DNA from: Chloroflexota bacterium
Lineage (GTDB): Bacteria; Chloroflexota; Anaerolineae; Anaerolineales; UBA4823
DNA length: 5,229 nt
Direction: 5' to 3'
Assembly: GCA_030636125.1 (NCBI GenBank)
Contig: DAOVXM010000227.1
Coordinates: 1 to 5,229, forward strand
The first letter of the stretch is position 1, and every line of letters starts with the position of its first letter. The notes beneath the pieces were generated by a model. That model searched no databases. It was not told the origin of the DNA and saw only the letters and a program-made list of their open reading frames with translations. The translations under genes and the position numbers were made by a program. Of this stretch, positions 1 to 5,229 are shown piece after piece.

Positions 1-645
1 ATAGATATCCTTGAAGGGAAGAGCCAGGACCACCGCGGCAAAGGCTGGGGGGAACATCCAGATTGGTACAAGCTGACCAGAGGCAAACTGAACCACCGAC
101 CAGAATACCCATGAGTAACTGCGGATATCGAGGGTAACGATGGACAGCATCCCCATAAGGAAACTTATTCCAAAGAAGACCAGATAGCCCAGGAAGAGGC
201 TGATCAGAAATGCCAATCCCGCCTCCGGGCTTACGGGGGGTTTGAAATCCAGGAAGAGATAAGCGAAGAGCAAACCGGGAAGACCATTCGTCACCAGCAG
301 GAGAAAAAACTCACCCAGATTCCTAAAGAGCATGTGAACGATGAAATCTAGGGGCTTCATAAGATCAAGCTCCAATGTCCCCATACGCACCTGCTCAGCT
401 ATGTAGTAAGAGACATTCGAGGCTGCGTCCACAAAGGAGACCAGCATCATACCAAGAACTCCGTAGGTGGTCATGGTTTCGAGGTCCATCCCAAATGCGT
501 CCGGAATTTGTCGGTAGAGGATGGTCCAGAGTGAGTAGCTGGCGTACATCATTATGAAAATAGATATCAGCCTGACCCAGAAATCGACCCGGTAGATGAA
601 AGCATTGTGGAATGCAGTGCGGATAAACGCGTAGAGTACCTTCAT
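1..645 (-). CDS. ABC-2 family transporter permease (DUF990-like), 3' end beyond window
   Basis: Integral membrane subunit of an ABC exporter. The first 215 residues are visible and the frame stays open to the left edge; family members are usually about 260 residues, so roughly the last fifth is missing. After a short cytoplasmic start with an Arg/Asp element (RVDFWVR, about 19-25), hydrophobic stretches occur near residues 24-44, 60-75, 108-132, 143-172 and 177-197. Two segments fit the family: GTLELDLMKPLDF (89-101) and a QFASGQLVPIWMFPPAF stretch (186-202) followed by LPF. The ATG at 645 gives the expected N-terminus; the next Met codons are at residues 32-33, inside the first membrane segment. 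The start lies 7 nt after the AKR-A stop in an A-rich leader with no Shine-Dalgarno site, which suggests translational coupling. Such permeases normally pair with a second permease and a NatA-type ATPase; neither is visible, and they may lie to the left. Substrate unknown. Confidence 0.85.
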   Translation of the reverse strand, partial: MKVLYAFIRTAFHNAFIYRVDFWVRLISIFIMMYASYSLWTILYRQIPDAFGMDLETMTTYGVLGMMLVSFVDAASNVSYYIAEQVRMGTLELDLMKPLDFIVHMLFRNLGEFFLLLVTNGLPGLLFAYLFLDFKPPVSPEAGLAFLISLFLGYLVFFGISFLMGMLSIVTLDIRSYSWVFWSVVQFASGQLVPIWMFPPAFAAVVLALPFKDIY

Positions 646-652
646 ATTTTTT

Positions 653-1648
653 TTACACTCTGTCAGCCATATCGTATGGATAGGGCTTCAGCTTGTCGCT
701 AACCTGATTGAGTCGATCCATCTGATCATCGCTCAGCGCCCAACCAGTTGCGCCCAGATTATCCTCAAGATGCTTGAGATTGCGGACGCCAATGATTGGC
801 GCAGTGACACCAGGACGATTAAGCGCCCAGTTGAGCGCCACTTGAGCAGGCGTTTTCCCAGTTTCTTCCGCCATAGCAAAAAGCGCATCAAGCACGCTCC
901 AGGTGTGCTCGTTATCGTAGGCACTCCATGATTCGCTCCAGCCAAATTTCCCGGCTGTTTCTACGCGCGTATCTTTCGGCGGTTCAGTCATACCTCGACG
1001 ATATTTCCCACTTAACCATCCACCTCTCAATGGACTCCAGGGGATTACCCCAAGCCCTTCGTTAAGACACACCGGCATCAGTTCCCACTCGGTCGAACGA
1101 TCGAGAAGATTGTAAAGGGGTTGCAAGCAGGAGAACGACTCCCAGCCATTTTGCATGCTCAGGTCGATCGCCTTCTGCAGCTGCCAACCGCTGAAGTTGC
1201 TGGCACCCGTATAGCGGACCACTCCCCTCTGCACCAATCCATCGAGCGTGCTCAGCGTCTCCGCCAGAGGCGTGCCGCTATCCCAGGCATGAACCTGATA
1301 AATATCGATGTAATCCGTGTCCAAACGTCGAAGGCTTGCTTCAACACCATCCAGGATGTGCTTCCGACTGAGGCCAACCTCATTAGGACCCTCGCCCATA
1401 GGGAAGCGCACCTTGGTGGCGATGATGAAATCGTCGCGTGACTTATCCTTCATCCAGCGGCCGACGATCTCTTCCGAAACACCATGCGTGTATACATCGG
1501 CGGTATCGATGAAATTGCCACCAGCTTCGGCGAAACGATCCATTATCTGGAATCCAAGATCCTCGGTGGATTCACGTCCAAAGGTCATTGCACCCAAACA
1601 AAGCTCGCTGACTTTCAATCCAGTCTTACCAAGATTTCGATATTCCAT
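653..1648 (-). CDS. Aldo/keto reductase AKR-A (331 aa)
   Basis: Soluble NAD(P)H-dependent oxidoreductase with the AKR (beta/alpha)8 barrel. The family interconverts aldehydes or ketones and alcohols, and some members oxidise sugars; the substrate here is unknown. The catalytic tetrad is complete: D48 and Y53 in FIDTADVY, K79 in IATK, H120 in [17 protein letters not shown] (148-157) is the usual cofactor-side strand, and [17 protein letters not shown] (284-300) is the C-terminal cofactor-binding segment. R289 is compatible with NADP(H) use. Length and motifs fit the AKR9/11/12-like bacterial group that includes YajO-type and aryl-alcohol dehydrogenase-like proteins. The ATG at 1648 is preceded by a strong AAGGAG site and a consensus -10 box. 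It probably forms a transcription unit with the ABC permease. AKR-C is a closer relative than AKR-B: both share GASNF-x(2)-W and an LSxQNGW block. Confidence 0.93.
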   Translation of the reverse strand: MEYRNLGKTGLKVSELCLGAMTFGRESTEDLGFQIMDRFAEAGGNFIDTADVYTHGVSEEIVGRWMKDKSRDDFIIATKVRFPMGEGPNEVGLSRKHILDGVEASLRRLDTDYIDIYQVHAWDSGTPLAETLSTLDGLVQRGVVRYTGASNFSGWQLQKAIDLSMQNGWESFSCLQPLYNLLDRSTEWELMPVCLNEGLGVIPWSPLRGGWLSGKYRRGMTEPPKDTRVETAGKFGWSESWSAYDNEHTWSVLDALFAMAEETGKTPAQVALNWALNRPGVTAPIIGVRNLKHLEDNLGATGWALSDDQMDRLNQVSDKLKPYPYDMADRV

Positions 1649-1655
1649 GAGAAAT

Positions 1656-1661
1656 CTCCTT
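1656..1661 (-). promoter_or_regulatory. Shine-Dalgarno site of AKR-A
   Basis: The minus strand reads AAGGAG followed by 7 nt (ATTTCTC) and the ATG at 1648. This is near-ideal sequence and spacing and fixes the AKR-A start. Confidence 0.8.
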
Positions 1662-1676
1662 GGGAACGCAAAAAAA

Positions 1677-1704
1677 ATTATACTGTAGGAAAATCCTGTC
1701 CTAA
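1677..1704 (-). promoter_or_regulatory. Possible sigma-70-type promoter for AKR-A and the ABC permease
   Basis: The minus strand carries a perfect TATAAT at 1682-1677. A TTAGGA hexamer (3 of 6 matches to TTGACA) sits at 1704-1699 with a 16-nt spacer. Initiation about 7 nt downstream of the -10 would give a leader of about 20 nt ending in the AAGGAG site, a sensible geometry. The -35 is weak, and the T run right after the -10 (minus strand of 1670-1677) makes chance AT-richness possible. The TAGGA/TCCTA pair around 1686-1703 followed by the T run could instead be a very weak terminator-like structure. Confidence 0.35.
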
Positions 1705-1766
1705 GATGCAGAGAAAGAGGGTCGTCCTCCTATAACTGCATTATGCTAGTTTTTTTGGATCGGTCC

Positions 1767-2624
1767 CTAGGCGAATAGGGGTTCCATTTCCAGCTCACCG
1801 ACTATCTTTTCCATCTCACCCTCAGAGGGGGCAGTCCGGAAGCGCCTGGCCGCATCCAACACCTTAGGGAGCAGATGTATGTCACCGGCTGTATTCAAGA
1901 AGATGCCTGACTTTCCCAACACCCAATGCACTGCAAGGTCAATATCTTCTTGGTCTACCAACGGCTCGTACCAGGTAGCGGAGGTTTGCGGCTTGTCCCC
2001 CCACGGTCCACGAGTTATCGACTTGATGGTTTGCACCACAATATCACGCTCCTGGCACAAACTCAGAAGAGCCTCGAAATCGGCTTTGTATTGAGAATTT
2101 TGCATCATCGGATAGTTATAGGGAAGCAATACTGAATCAAAGTCGAAATGCTCCAAACTACGAGTGTGCATGGCTGCTACAGATACGCCGTGGCCCGTAA
2201 CGCCTAAGTATCGAGCCAGCCCTTGCTCACGGGCTTTGATGAAGGCTTCCAAAGCCCCATCCGGGCCCATTGCCACTTCCCATTCCTCGGGATCCACTAA
2301 AACATGCATCTGCCACAAATCTACGAAATCAACCCGAAGCCTCTCCAACGACCCGCGCAGTTCGTTCCAGGCACCTTGATAGGTGCGTTCTTCCGTCTTG
2401 GTGGCCAGGAAGAAGTTTTGGCGATGCTGCTCCATCCAAGGTCCGATGCGCAGTTCCGCCTCGCCATACATAACCGCGGTGTCAATATGGTTGACCCCAT
2501 ATTTAAGCAGTAATTCCAAGGTATGATCGGCCTCTGCCTGTGTTACTTTACTAAGTGCAGCCGCACCAAAAAGTGTGCGCGTGCTCATATGGCCTGTACG
2601 ACCGAATGGTTGTTTCTCAATCAT
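1767..2624 (-). CDS. Divergent aldo/keto reductase AKR-B (285 aa)
   Basis: AKR-fold oxidoreductase. With the start chosen here the tetrad is D48 and Y53 in HIDTAVMY, K76 in LATK and H107 in WQMH. It differs from the other two AKRs. The usual SNF at the end of beta-6 is replaced by LGVTGHG (about 141-147), and no Arg-containing PIIG-type cofactor segment is present. Instead the C-terminus reads [20 protein letters not shown] (240-259). This resembles an uncharacterised AKR branch whose members sometimes carry a C-terminal 4Fe-4S domain; here there is only one Cys (about 190), so no cluster domain. An in-frame ATG at 2642 would add six residues but has no ribosome site. The ATG at 2624 has AAAGGA 7 nt upstream and gives D48/Y53 numbering identical to AKR-A and AKR-C. 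It starts 36 nt after the AKR-C stop, so co-transcription is likely. Substrate unknown. Confidence 0.9.
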   Translation of the reverse strand: MIEKQPFGRTGHMSTRTLFGAAALSKVTQAEADHTLELLLKYGVNHIDTAVMYGEAELRIGPWMEQHRQNFFLATKTEERTYQGAWNELRGSLERLRVDFVDLWQMHVLVDPEEWEVAMGPDGALEAFIKAREQGLARYLGVTGHGVSVAAMHTRSLEHFDFDSVLLPYNYPMMQNSQYKADFEALLSLCQERDIVVQTIKSITRGPWGDKPQTSATWYEPLVDQEDIDLAVHWVLGKSGIFLNTAGDIHLLPKVLDAARRFRTAPSEGEMEKIVGELEMEPLFA

Positions 2625-2631
2625 CATCAAA

Positions 2632-2637
2632 TCCTTT
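2632..2637 (-). promoter_or_regulatory. Shine-Dalgarno site deciding the AKR-B start
   Basis: Minus-strand AAAGGA lies 7 nt before the ATG at 2624 and 4 nt before the ATG at 2627. It lies inside the reading frame if the ATG at 2642 is used, and that ATG has no site of its own. This favours 2624. Confidence 0.6.
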
Positions 2638-2660
2638 TGCATGGCAGACGATGCATCAAA

Positions 2661-3602
2661 TCAAGCGCCCGCGTCATTTAATCGGATCAGTTGATCAACA
2701 TTCAGGTCAACTGACAATGCTGACAGGTTTTCATCCATCTGTTCCGGCGTACTTGCGGCTATCAATGGGATTGCAGTTGGGTCACCCTGTACCATCCAGG
2801 CCAAAATAACCTGATTGAGAGTAGCTCCGGTTTCGGATGCCACCTCGCGCAAGGCAGCCAGTCGGGCCTCGCTATCTGGCCCGAGGTACTGCTCGGAGAA
2901 GGATCGCTCAGGGCGAGTGTAAGCCCCACTCAGCAAAGGTGAATACGCCAACAGCGTGATATCTCGTTTGCGGCAGTAATCGAGCAAATCTTCATTGGCC
3001 GAGATTTGCGGATCGAAGGTGGTCCCTGGTTTTGGCCGCAGGTAGGTGTAACGCTGCTGGATGCCAACATACTCTGTCCAACCATTCTGCTGGCTTAACC
3101 AACGCGCCTGCTCTAAGCGCCATGCAAGGAAGTTACTTGCGCCGATAAAGCGCACCTTACCCGCACGTACCAAGCGGTCGAAAGCCTCAAGCGTTTCTTC
3201 CAGAGGTGTTTGTCGATCATCAACATGCGCGTAAAAAAGGTCAATCGTATCGATGCCTAATCGCGCGAGGCTTTTTTCGCATTCTTGCTCTATTTGGCGC
3301 GCTCGTAAGCCGCGTTTGGTATCACTATATTGAAAACCGACTTTTGTGGCGATGAACATTTCAGCACGATTGTCCCGCGTTTTCATCCATCTCCCCAGAA
3401 GGGTTTCGCTCTCGCCTCCGTTAAATCCCGGAACCCAGTGGGCGTAAATATTGGCTGTGTCAATGAAGGAGCCCCCCGCGGCTACATACCTATCCAACAG
3501 CCGGTAAGACGTTTGCTCATCAGTGCGCGTGCCAAAGTACATCGCACCCAAGCAAAATATGCTCACCTTGACTCCGCTATTGCCTAGTGGCACCTGTTTC
3601 AT
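2661..3602 (-). CDS. Aldo/keto reductase AKR-C (313 aa)
   Basis: Soluble AKR-barrel oxidoreductase with a complete tetrad: D48 and Y53 in FIDTANIY, K87 in IATK, H126 in YAHVDD. The Tyr-to-Lys interval is 34 residues against 26 in AKR-A, because of a longer loop after beta-2 containing WVPGFNGGESE (56-66), which lines the active-site side. GASNFLAWRLEQA (154-166) and an LSQQNGW block match AKR-A, pointing to common ancestry within one AKR subgroup. The C-terminal segment PLIAASTPEQMDENLSA (279-295) lacks the Arg found at the matching place in AKR-A, so NAD(H) preference is conceivable but unproven. The ATG at 3602 has GGGAGG 5 nt upstream. AKR-B follows within 36 nt, and the hydrolase lies 159 nt upstream. 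The natural substrate cannot be read from the sequence. Confidence 0.92.
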   Translation of the reverse strand: MKQVPLGNSGVKVSIFCLGAMYFGTRTDEQTSYRLLDRYVAAGGSFIDTANIYAHWVPGFNGGESETLLGRWMKTRDNRAEMFIATKVGFQYSDTKRGLRARQIEQECEKSLARLGIDTIDLFYAHVDDRQTPLEETLEAFDRLVRAGKVRFIGASNFLAWRLEQARWLSQQNGWTEYVGIQQRYTYLRPKPGTTFDPQISANEDLLDYCRKRDITLLAYSPLLSGAYTRPERSFSEQYLGPDSEARLAALREVASETGATLNQVILAWMVQGDPTAIPLIAASTPEQMDENLSALSVDLNVDQLIRLNDAGA

Positions 3603-3607
3603 TTGAG

Positions 3608-3613
3608 CCTCCC
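3608..3613 (-). promoter_or_regulatory. Shine-Dalgarno site of AKR-C
   Basis: Minus-strand GGGAGG followed by 5 nt (CTCAA) and the ATG at 3602. It supports this start and a strongly translated gene at the head of the AKR-C/AKR-B pair. Confidence 0.75.
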
Positions 3614-3711
3614 GGGAATTATCGACCCGTTACACGTATTCGACTGCAGAATTTAGCAAAAACTATTAGATGGTTATTATGCTTCGAGACAAAGTCATTA
3701 ATAAAAGTGAC

Positions 3712-3725
3712 TCCCCAATTGGGGA
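3712..3725. repeat. Perfect 14-bp palindrome TCCCCAATTGGGGA
   Basis: A self-complementary 14-mer lies between the hydrolase stop (37 nt upstream in transcription order) and AKR-C (start about 110 nt downstream). As RNA it can form a 5-bp TCCCC/GGGGA stem with an AATT loop. It overlaps by one base a second inverted repeat, AGTCA (3693-3697) with TGACT (3708-3712). On the minus strand a short T stretch (CTTTTATT) follows several bases after the GC stem, so a weak terminator behind the hydrolase is possible. A dimeric regulator operator for AKR-C/AKR-B is the alternative. Confidence 0.5.
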
Positions 3726-3761
3726 TTAACTCATTCTCTTATACTTGCTTCAAATTAATTC

Positions 3762-4682
3762 CTAACGCGCAAAGGCGTTGTATGGATTGGTGTGCGTTAG
3801 TTGACGAATCATTATTTCATCAATCCCGATTGCTTGCAGCTTGGGTAGAAATACCTCGCTCAGATAAGTGTATGGTTTTGGCTCACCGCCGCCGGGTTGG
3901 GCTGGATCATACCAACCTCGATCATGGCTGAGCATCAATTGGTTGCCCAGTCCAGCGTCCAGAACCTGCTCGATACGTTCGATGTAAAAGGCATCATCGA
4001 ATTCGTCTCCGCCAATCGCGTCATACTCAAGCCATGCCCCACGCCGACCTATCTCCAGGTGCAGGCTGACATCCGGCTCAGCATGAGTGTGAATCCAAAT
4101 AAACCGCTCCGGTGAGTAACCTTGCTCCTCGATGATGTCGAGTTGCTCTCGTACCACCTCACCGCGGATTGTGTGGCTGCCAATAACCGTGTTAGTAGCC
4201 ATGCCTGCTGCCGCCGCCGCCCGAAGAACCTTGGCTTCGCATTCTGTCAATCCGTCATCGCCAGCACTCAACTTTATCCATCCTGCTTGCACACCGCTCT
4301 CCTCAATTTCCCCCTGCAACTCACTCGTCATCCACTGCTCTAATTCACCTTCGCTGGCGTCATGGACCCAGTCTGGGATCCAGGGTTCGCGATAAACGCC
4401 GGTGGGCACCACAATTGGGAAACTGGCGGCTTCGGAGACCACTTTGTCGATATCAGCGCGTCGCCCCACTCCGACAGTGCTGCACTCCACGATCGCAGTT
4501 ACCCCTGCAGCTCGGGCTCTGGTTATCTCTGGGGTAATTTGGCCGATTACGTCAGCGGGATCAGCCTGAGCATATCCCGGTTGATCCCAGGTGCGTAGGT
4601 CGACAAAGACATGTTCATGGGGCAGGATCATCCCCAATTCATCGGCGGTCTTCGGACCCAGGGTTGTGATTAGGTGTGTCAT
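3762..4682 (-). CDS. Phosphotriesterase-family metal-dependent hydrolase (probable lactonase-like), 306 aa
   Basis: Member of the amidohydrolase superfamily related to bacterial phosphotriesterase (PTE) and PTE-like lactonases, which use a binuclear metal centre bridged by a carboxylated lysine. All expected ligands can be found: H22 and H24 in LPHEHVFVD, K137 in GWIKLSAGDDG, H170 in GSHT, H198 in WIHTHAEPD, D254 in SHDRGW. Having Lys rather than Glu at the bridging position separates it from the E. coli Php type. The C-terminus LTHTNPYNAFAR fits the family's closing NP motif. Length is normal and there is no signal peptide, so it is cytoplasmic. An ATG at 4688 is possible, but its AAAGGA would be only 1 nt away; from 4682 the spacing is 7 nt. 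The AKR genes follow on the same strand. Lactone, sugar-lactone or other ester hydrolysis is more likely as the native role than organophosphate cleavage, but the substrate is undetermined. Confidence 0.9.
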   Translation of the reverse strand: MTHLITTLGPKTADELGMILPHEHVFVDLRTWDQPGYAQADPADVIGQITPEITRARAAGVTAIVECSTVGVGRRADIDKVVSEAASFPIVVPTGVYREPWIPDWVHDASEGELEQWMTSELQGEIEESGVQAGWIKLSAGDDGLTECEAKVLRAAAAAGMATNTVIGSHTIRGEVVREQLDIIEEQGYSPERFIWIHTHAEPDVSLHLEIGRRGAWLEYDAIGGDEFDDAFYIERIEQVLDAGLGNQLMLSHDRGWYDPAQPGGGEPKPYTYLSEVFLPKLQAIGIDEIMIRQLTHTNPYNAFAR

Positions 4683-4689
4683 TGGCATT

Positions 4690-4695
4690 TCCTTT
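4690..4695 (-). promoter_or_regulatory. Shine-Dalgarno site deciding the hydrolase start
   Basis: Minus-strand AAAGGA ends 7 nt before the ATG at 4682 but only 1 nt before the ATG at 4688. The downstream ATG is therefore the better start, giving MTHLITTLG as the N-terminus. Confidence 0.65.
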
Positions 4696-4751
4696 ACTTG
4701 GTGTCGCTCACCTCAACCAACATACTCAACGCACTCTGGCAACTATCCCCA

Positions 4752-4779
4752 GTTACAAATGCCTGAGCGTCCTCATCAA
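4752..4779 (-). promoter_or_regulatory. Weak candidate promoter for the hydrolase gene
   Basis: Minus-strand TTGATG (4779-4774, 4 of 6 consensus) and TGTAAC (4757-4752, 4 of 6) are separated by 16 nt, about 70-100 nt upstream of the hydrolase start. The match is modest and could be chance. It is listed because the gap and the change of function from the M23-like gene make a promoter in this interval likely. Confidence 0.2.
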
Positions 4780-4821
4780 CGAAAAGCGGTGGTGAATCGG
4801 TGATAACTTTTCCCAATTTAA

Positions 4822-4855
4822 CCTATGAATTGTTTTATGCGTGGTCATTCATAGG
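4822..4855. repeat. Perfect 9-bp inverted repeat CCTATGAAT / ATTCATAGG
   Basis: The arms at 4822-4830 and 4847-4855 are exact reverse complements with a 16-nt loop. The right arm partly overlaps the 8-bp palindrome TAGGCCTA (4852-4859). It begins about 11 nt after the stop of the M23-like gene in transcription order. No T tract follows on either strand, so it is not a canonical intrinsic terminator. A factor-assisted terminator, an mRNA 3'-end stabilising hairpin or an operator upstream of the hydrolase are all possible. Confidence 0.5.
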
Positions 4856-4866
4856 CCTAAAGCGGT

Positions 4867-5229
4867 TCAGTTATTATCCTCTTTGCACCGCAGCTTCTGC
4901 AAGTACGGGGAAGCATCCCCGTCGTTGAGTGAAATCCCTAGATAAAGTGTAGGATCCAAGGCATTCTTAAATGCATCTTCATTCATCATAATACTACTCT
5001 GGATTTCATTTACAACAGCAAAACGCAAGTGGCTCGGTTTCGGCCAATACATGCGCCCACTCCATTCGCCCTGATACCCTAGCAATTGCCCAGCATGAAC
5101 CGGAATCTCAGTGCTGCCTGGCGGAAAATCATCAAGGATGTAAGACTCATAACCGCTGGCGCTGAGCATGTCTGCATAGACCGTCCACACCTTCTCGCCG
5201 GGGTTCAAAGGGTCGTCGTGCTGGATCGC
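4867..5229 (-). CDS. C-terminal part of an M23/LytM-like peptidase-fold protein, 5' end beyond window
   Basis: The frame is open to the right edge and ends at TGA; 120 residues are visible, starting AIQHDDPLNPGEKVW. The pattern resembles the second half of a peptidase M23 (LytM) domain: VWTVYADM (14-21, where active enzymes have YAHM or YGHL), then HAGQLLGYQGEWSG (45-58, the G-x-x-x-G-x-x-G turn), then SHLRF (66-70, where active enzymes have HLHF), then LDPTLYLGISLN (91-102). Active members cut peptidoglycan cross-bridges outside the membrane. Here the His of YAH is Asp (D20) and the second His of HxH, a zinc ligand, is Arg (R69), so the domain is probably inactive or altered. The first zinc motif (HxxxD) and any signal peptide lie outside the window. 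A TTG at 5208 could be called as a start but would split the domain, so the gene must begin further upstream. Family assignment is by motif memory. Confidence 0.65.
   Translation of the reverse strand, partial: AIQHDDPLNPGEKVWTVYADMLSASGYESYILDDFPPGSTEIPVHAGQLLGYQGEWSGRMYWPKPSHLRFAVVNEIQSSIMMNEDAFKNALDPTLYLGISLNDGDASPYLQKLRCKEDNN

Larger units (their letters stand above)
1649..1766. other. Intergenic spacer between AKR-B and AKR-A
   Basis: This 118-nt gap has no convincing coding potential. Read on the minus strand it holds an A run just after the AKR-B stop, a perfect AGGAGG at 1731-1726 with no start codon at usable distance, the candidate promoter at 1704-1677, and the AKR-A ribosome site. 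The gap argues that AKR-A is at least partly independent of the genes upstream of it. Confidence 0.6.
3603..3761. other. AT-rich intergenic region between hydrolase and AKR-C
   Basis: This 159-nt gap is AT-rich compared with its flanking genes, as expected of a promoter or terminator region. It contains the 14-bp palindrome, its neighbouring inverted repeat and the AKR-C ribosome site. No convincing -35/-10 pair stands out, and I see no small gene. Confidence 0.55.
4689..4866. other. Intergenic region between M23-like gene and hydrolase
   Basis: This 178-nt gap carries the 9-bp inverted repeat next to the M23-like stop, a weak promoter-like pair at 4779-4752 (minus), and the hydrolase ribosome site. 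I see no credible small ORF or RNA gene. It probably separates two transcription units. Confidence 0.5.

Noticed and set aside
375..557. Plus-strand open frame of 60 codons opposite the ABC permease
   Set aside because: It is antisense to a clearly coding membrane protein, its product is Arg/Ser-rich without domain features, and it has no ribosome site. It is a shadow frame.
733..945. Minus-strand open frame in another frame inside AKR-A
   Set aside because: It lies wholly within AKR-A, whose motifs in this interval are intact in the main frame.
1670..1703. Intrinsic terminator after AKR-B (TAGGA/TCCTA plus T run)
   Set aside because: The stem is only 5 bp and not GC-rich, and the T run is separated from it by several bases; the TATAAT reading explains the sequence better.
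1121..1735. Overlapping plus-strand frames opposite AKR-A and its leader
   Set aside because: They mirror AKR-A codons, have no recognisable motifs, and the last runs into the AKR-A promoter region. No sign of a separate gene.
1879..2809. Several plus-strand frames of 67-84 codons opposite AKR-B and AKR-C
   Set aside because: They overlap one another and conserved AKR motifs on the other strand; compositions are low in family-like patterns.
653..3602. Recent tandem duplication of the three AKR genes
   Set aside because: The proteins differ in length, loop structure and cofactor segments. AKR-A and AKR-C share blocks but are clearly divergent, so no recent duplication is visible.
3587..3931. 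Plus-strand frame of 114 codons spanning the AKR-C/hydrolase gap
   Set aside because: It covers the palindrome and AT-rich spacer and ends inside the hydrolase; the product shows no domain and there is no convincing start signal.
3897..4803. Plus-strand frames opposite the hydrolase
   Set aside because: All metal-ligand motifs of the hydrolase are intact on the minus strand; the antisense products are featureless.
4867..5208. Treating the M23-like fragment as a complete 113-aa gene starting at TTG 5208
   Set aside because: The frame continues open to the window edge and the start would cut the domain in the middle; no ribosome site is evident. It is a truncated view of a longer gene.

Overview
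All recognisable genes lie on the minus strand. In transcription order (right to left) they are: the C-terminal end of an M23/LytM-like peptidase-fold protein (cut by the right edge), a phosphotriesterase-family metallohydrolase, three consecutive aldo/keto reductases (here AKR-C, AKR-B and AKR-A), and an ABC-2 type permease cut by the left edge. No RNA genes, mobile elements, CRISPR arrays or plus-strand genes can be supported.

Organism: a bacterium of roughly balanced base composition, with good Shine-Dalgarno sites (AAGGAG, GGGAGG, AAAGGA). The M23-like fragment has a layout I associate with Chloroflexota (Anaerolineae/Caldilineae-like) proteins: a YAxM segment, GQLLGYQGxxSG, HLxF, then LDPxxYLG. 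The DUF990-type permease also fits that group. This is recognition from memory, not a search, so the assignment is tentative.

Layout: 4867-5229 is the M23-like 3' end. 4689-4866 is intergenic and holds a perfect 9-bp inverted repeat and the AAAGGA site that sets the hydrolase start. 3762-4682 is the phosphotriesterase-like hydrolase. 3603-3761 is intergenic and AT-rich, with a perfect 14-bp palindrome. 2661-3602 is AKR-C. 1767-2624 is AKR-B, a divergent short type. 1649-1766 is intergenic and holds a consensus TATAAT box in front of AKR-A. 653-1648 is AKR-A. 1-645 is the ABC-2 permease, only 7 nt after AKR-A and lacking its own Shine-Dalgarno site.

How the genes may work together (inference): enzymes of the phosphotriesterase superfamily are often lactonases, and some AKRs oxidise aldoses to aldonolactones or reduce sugar aldehydes. 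A hydrolase plus three AKRs could therefore be a small carbohydrate or lactone redox module. The permease may belong to an exporter whose ATPase lies beyond the left edge. The intergenic gaps of 118-178 nt mean this need not be a single transcript.
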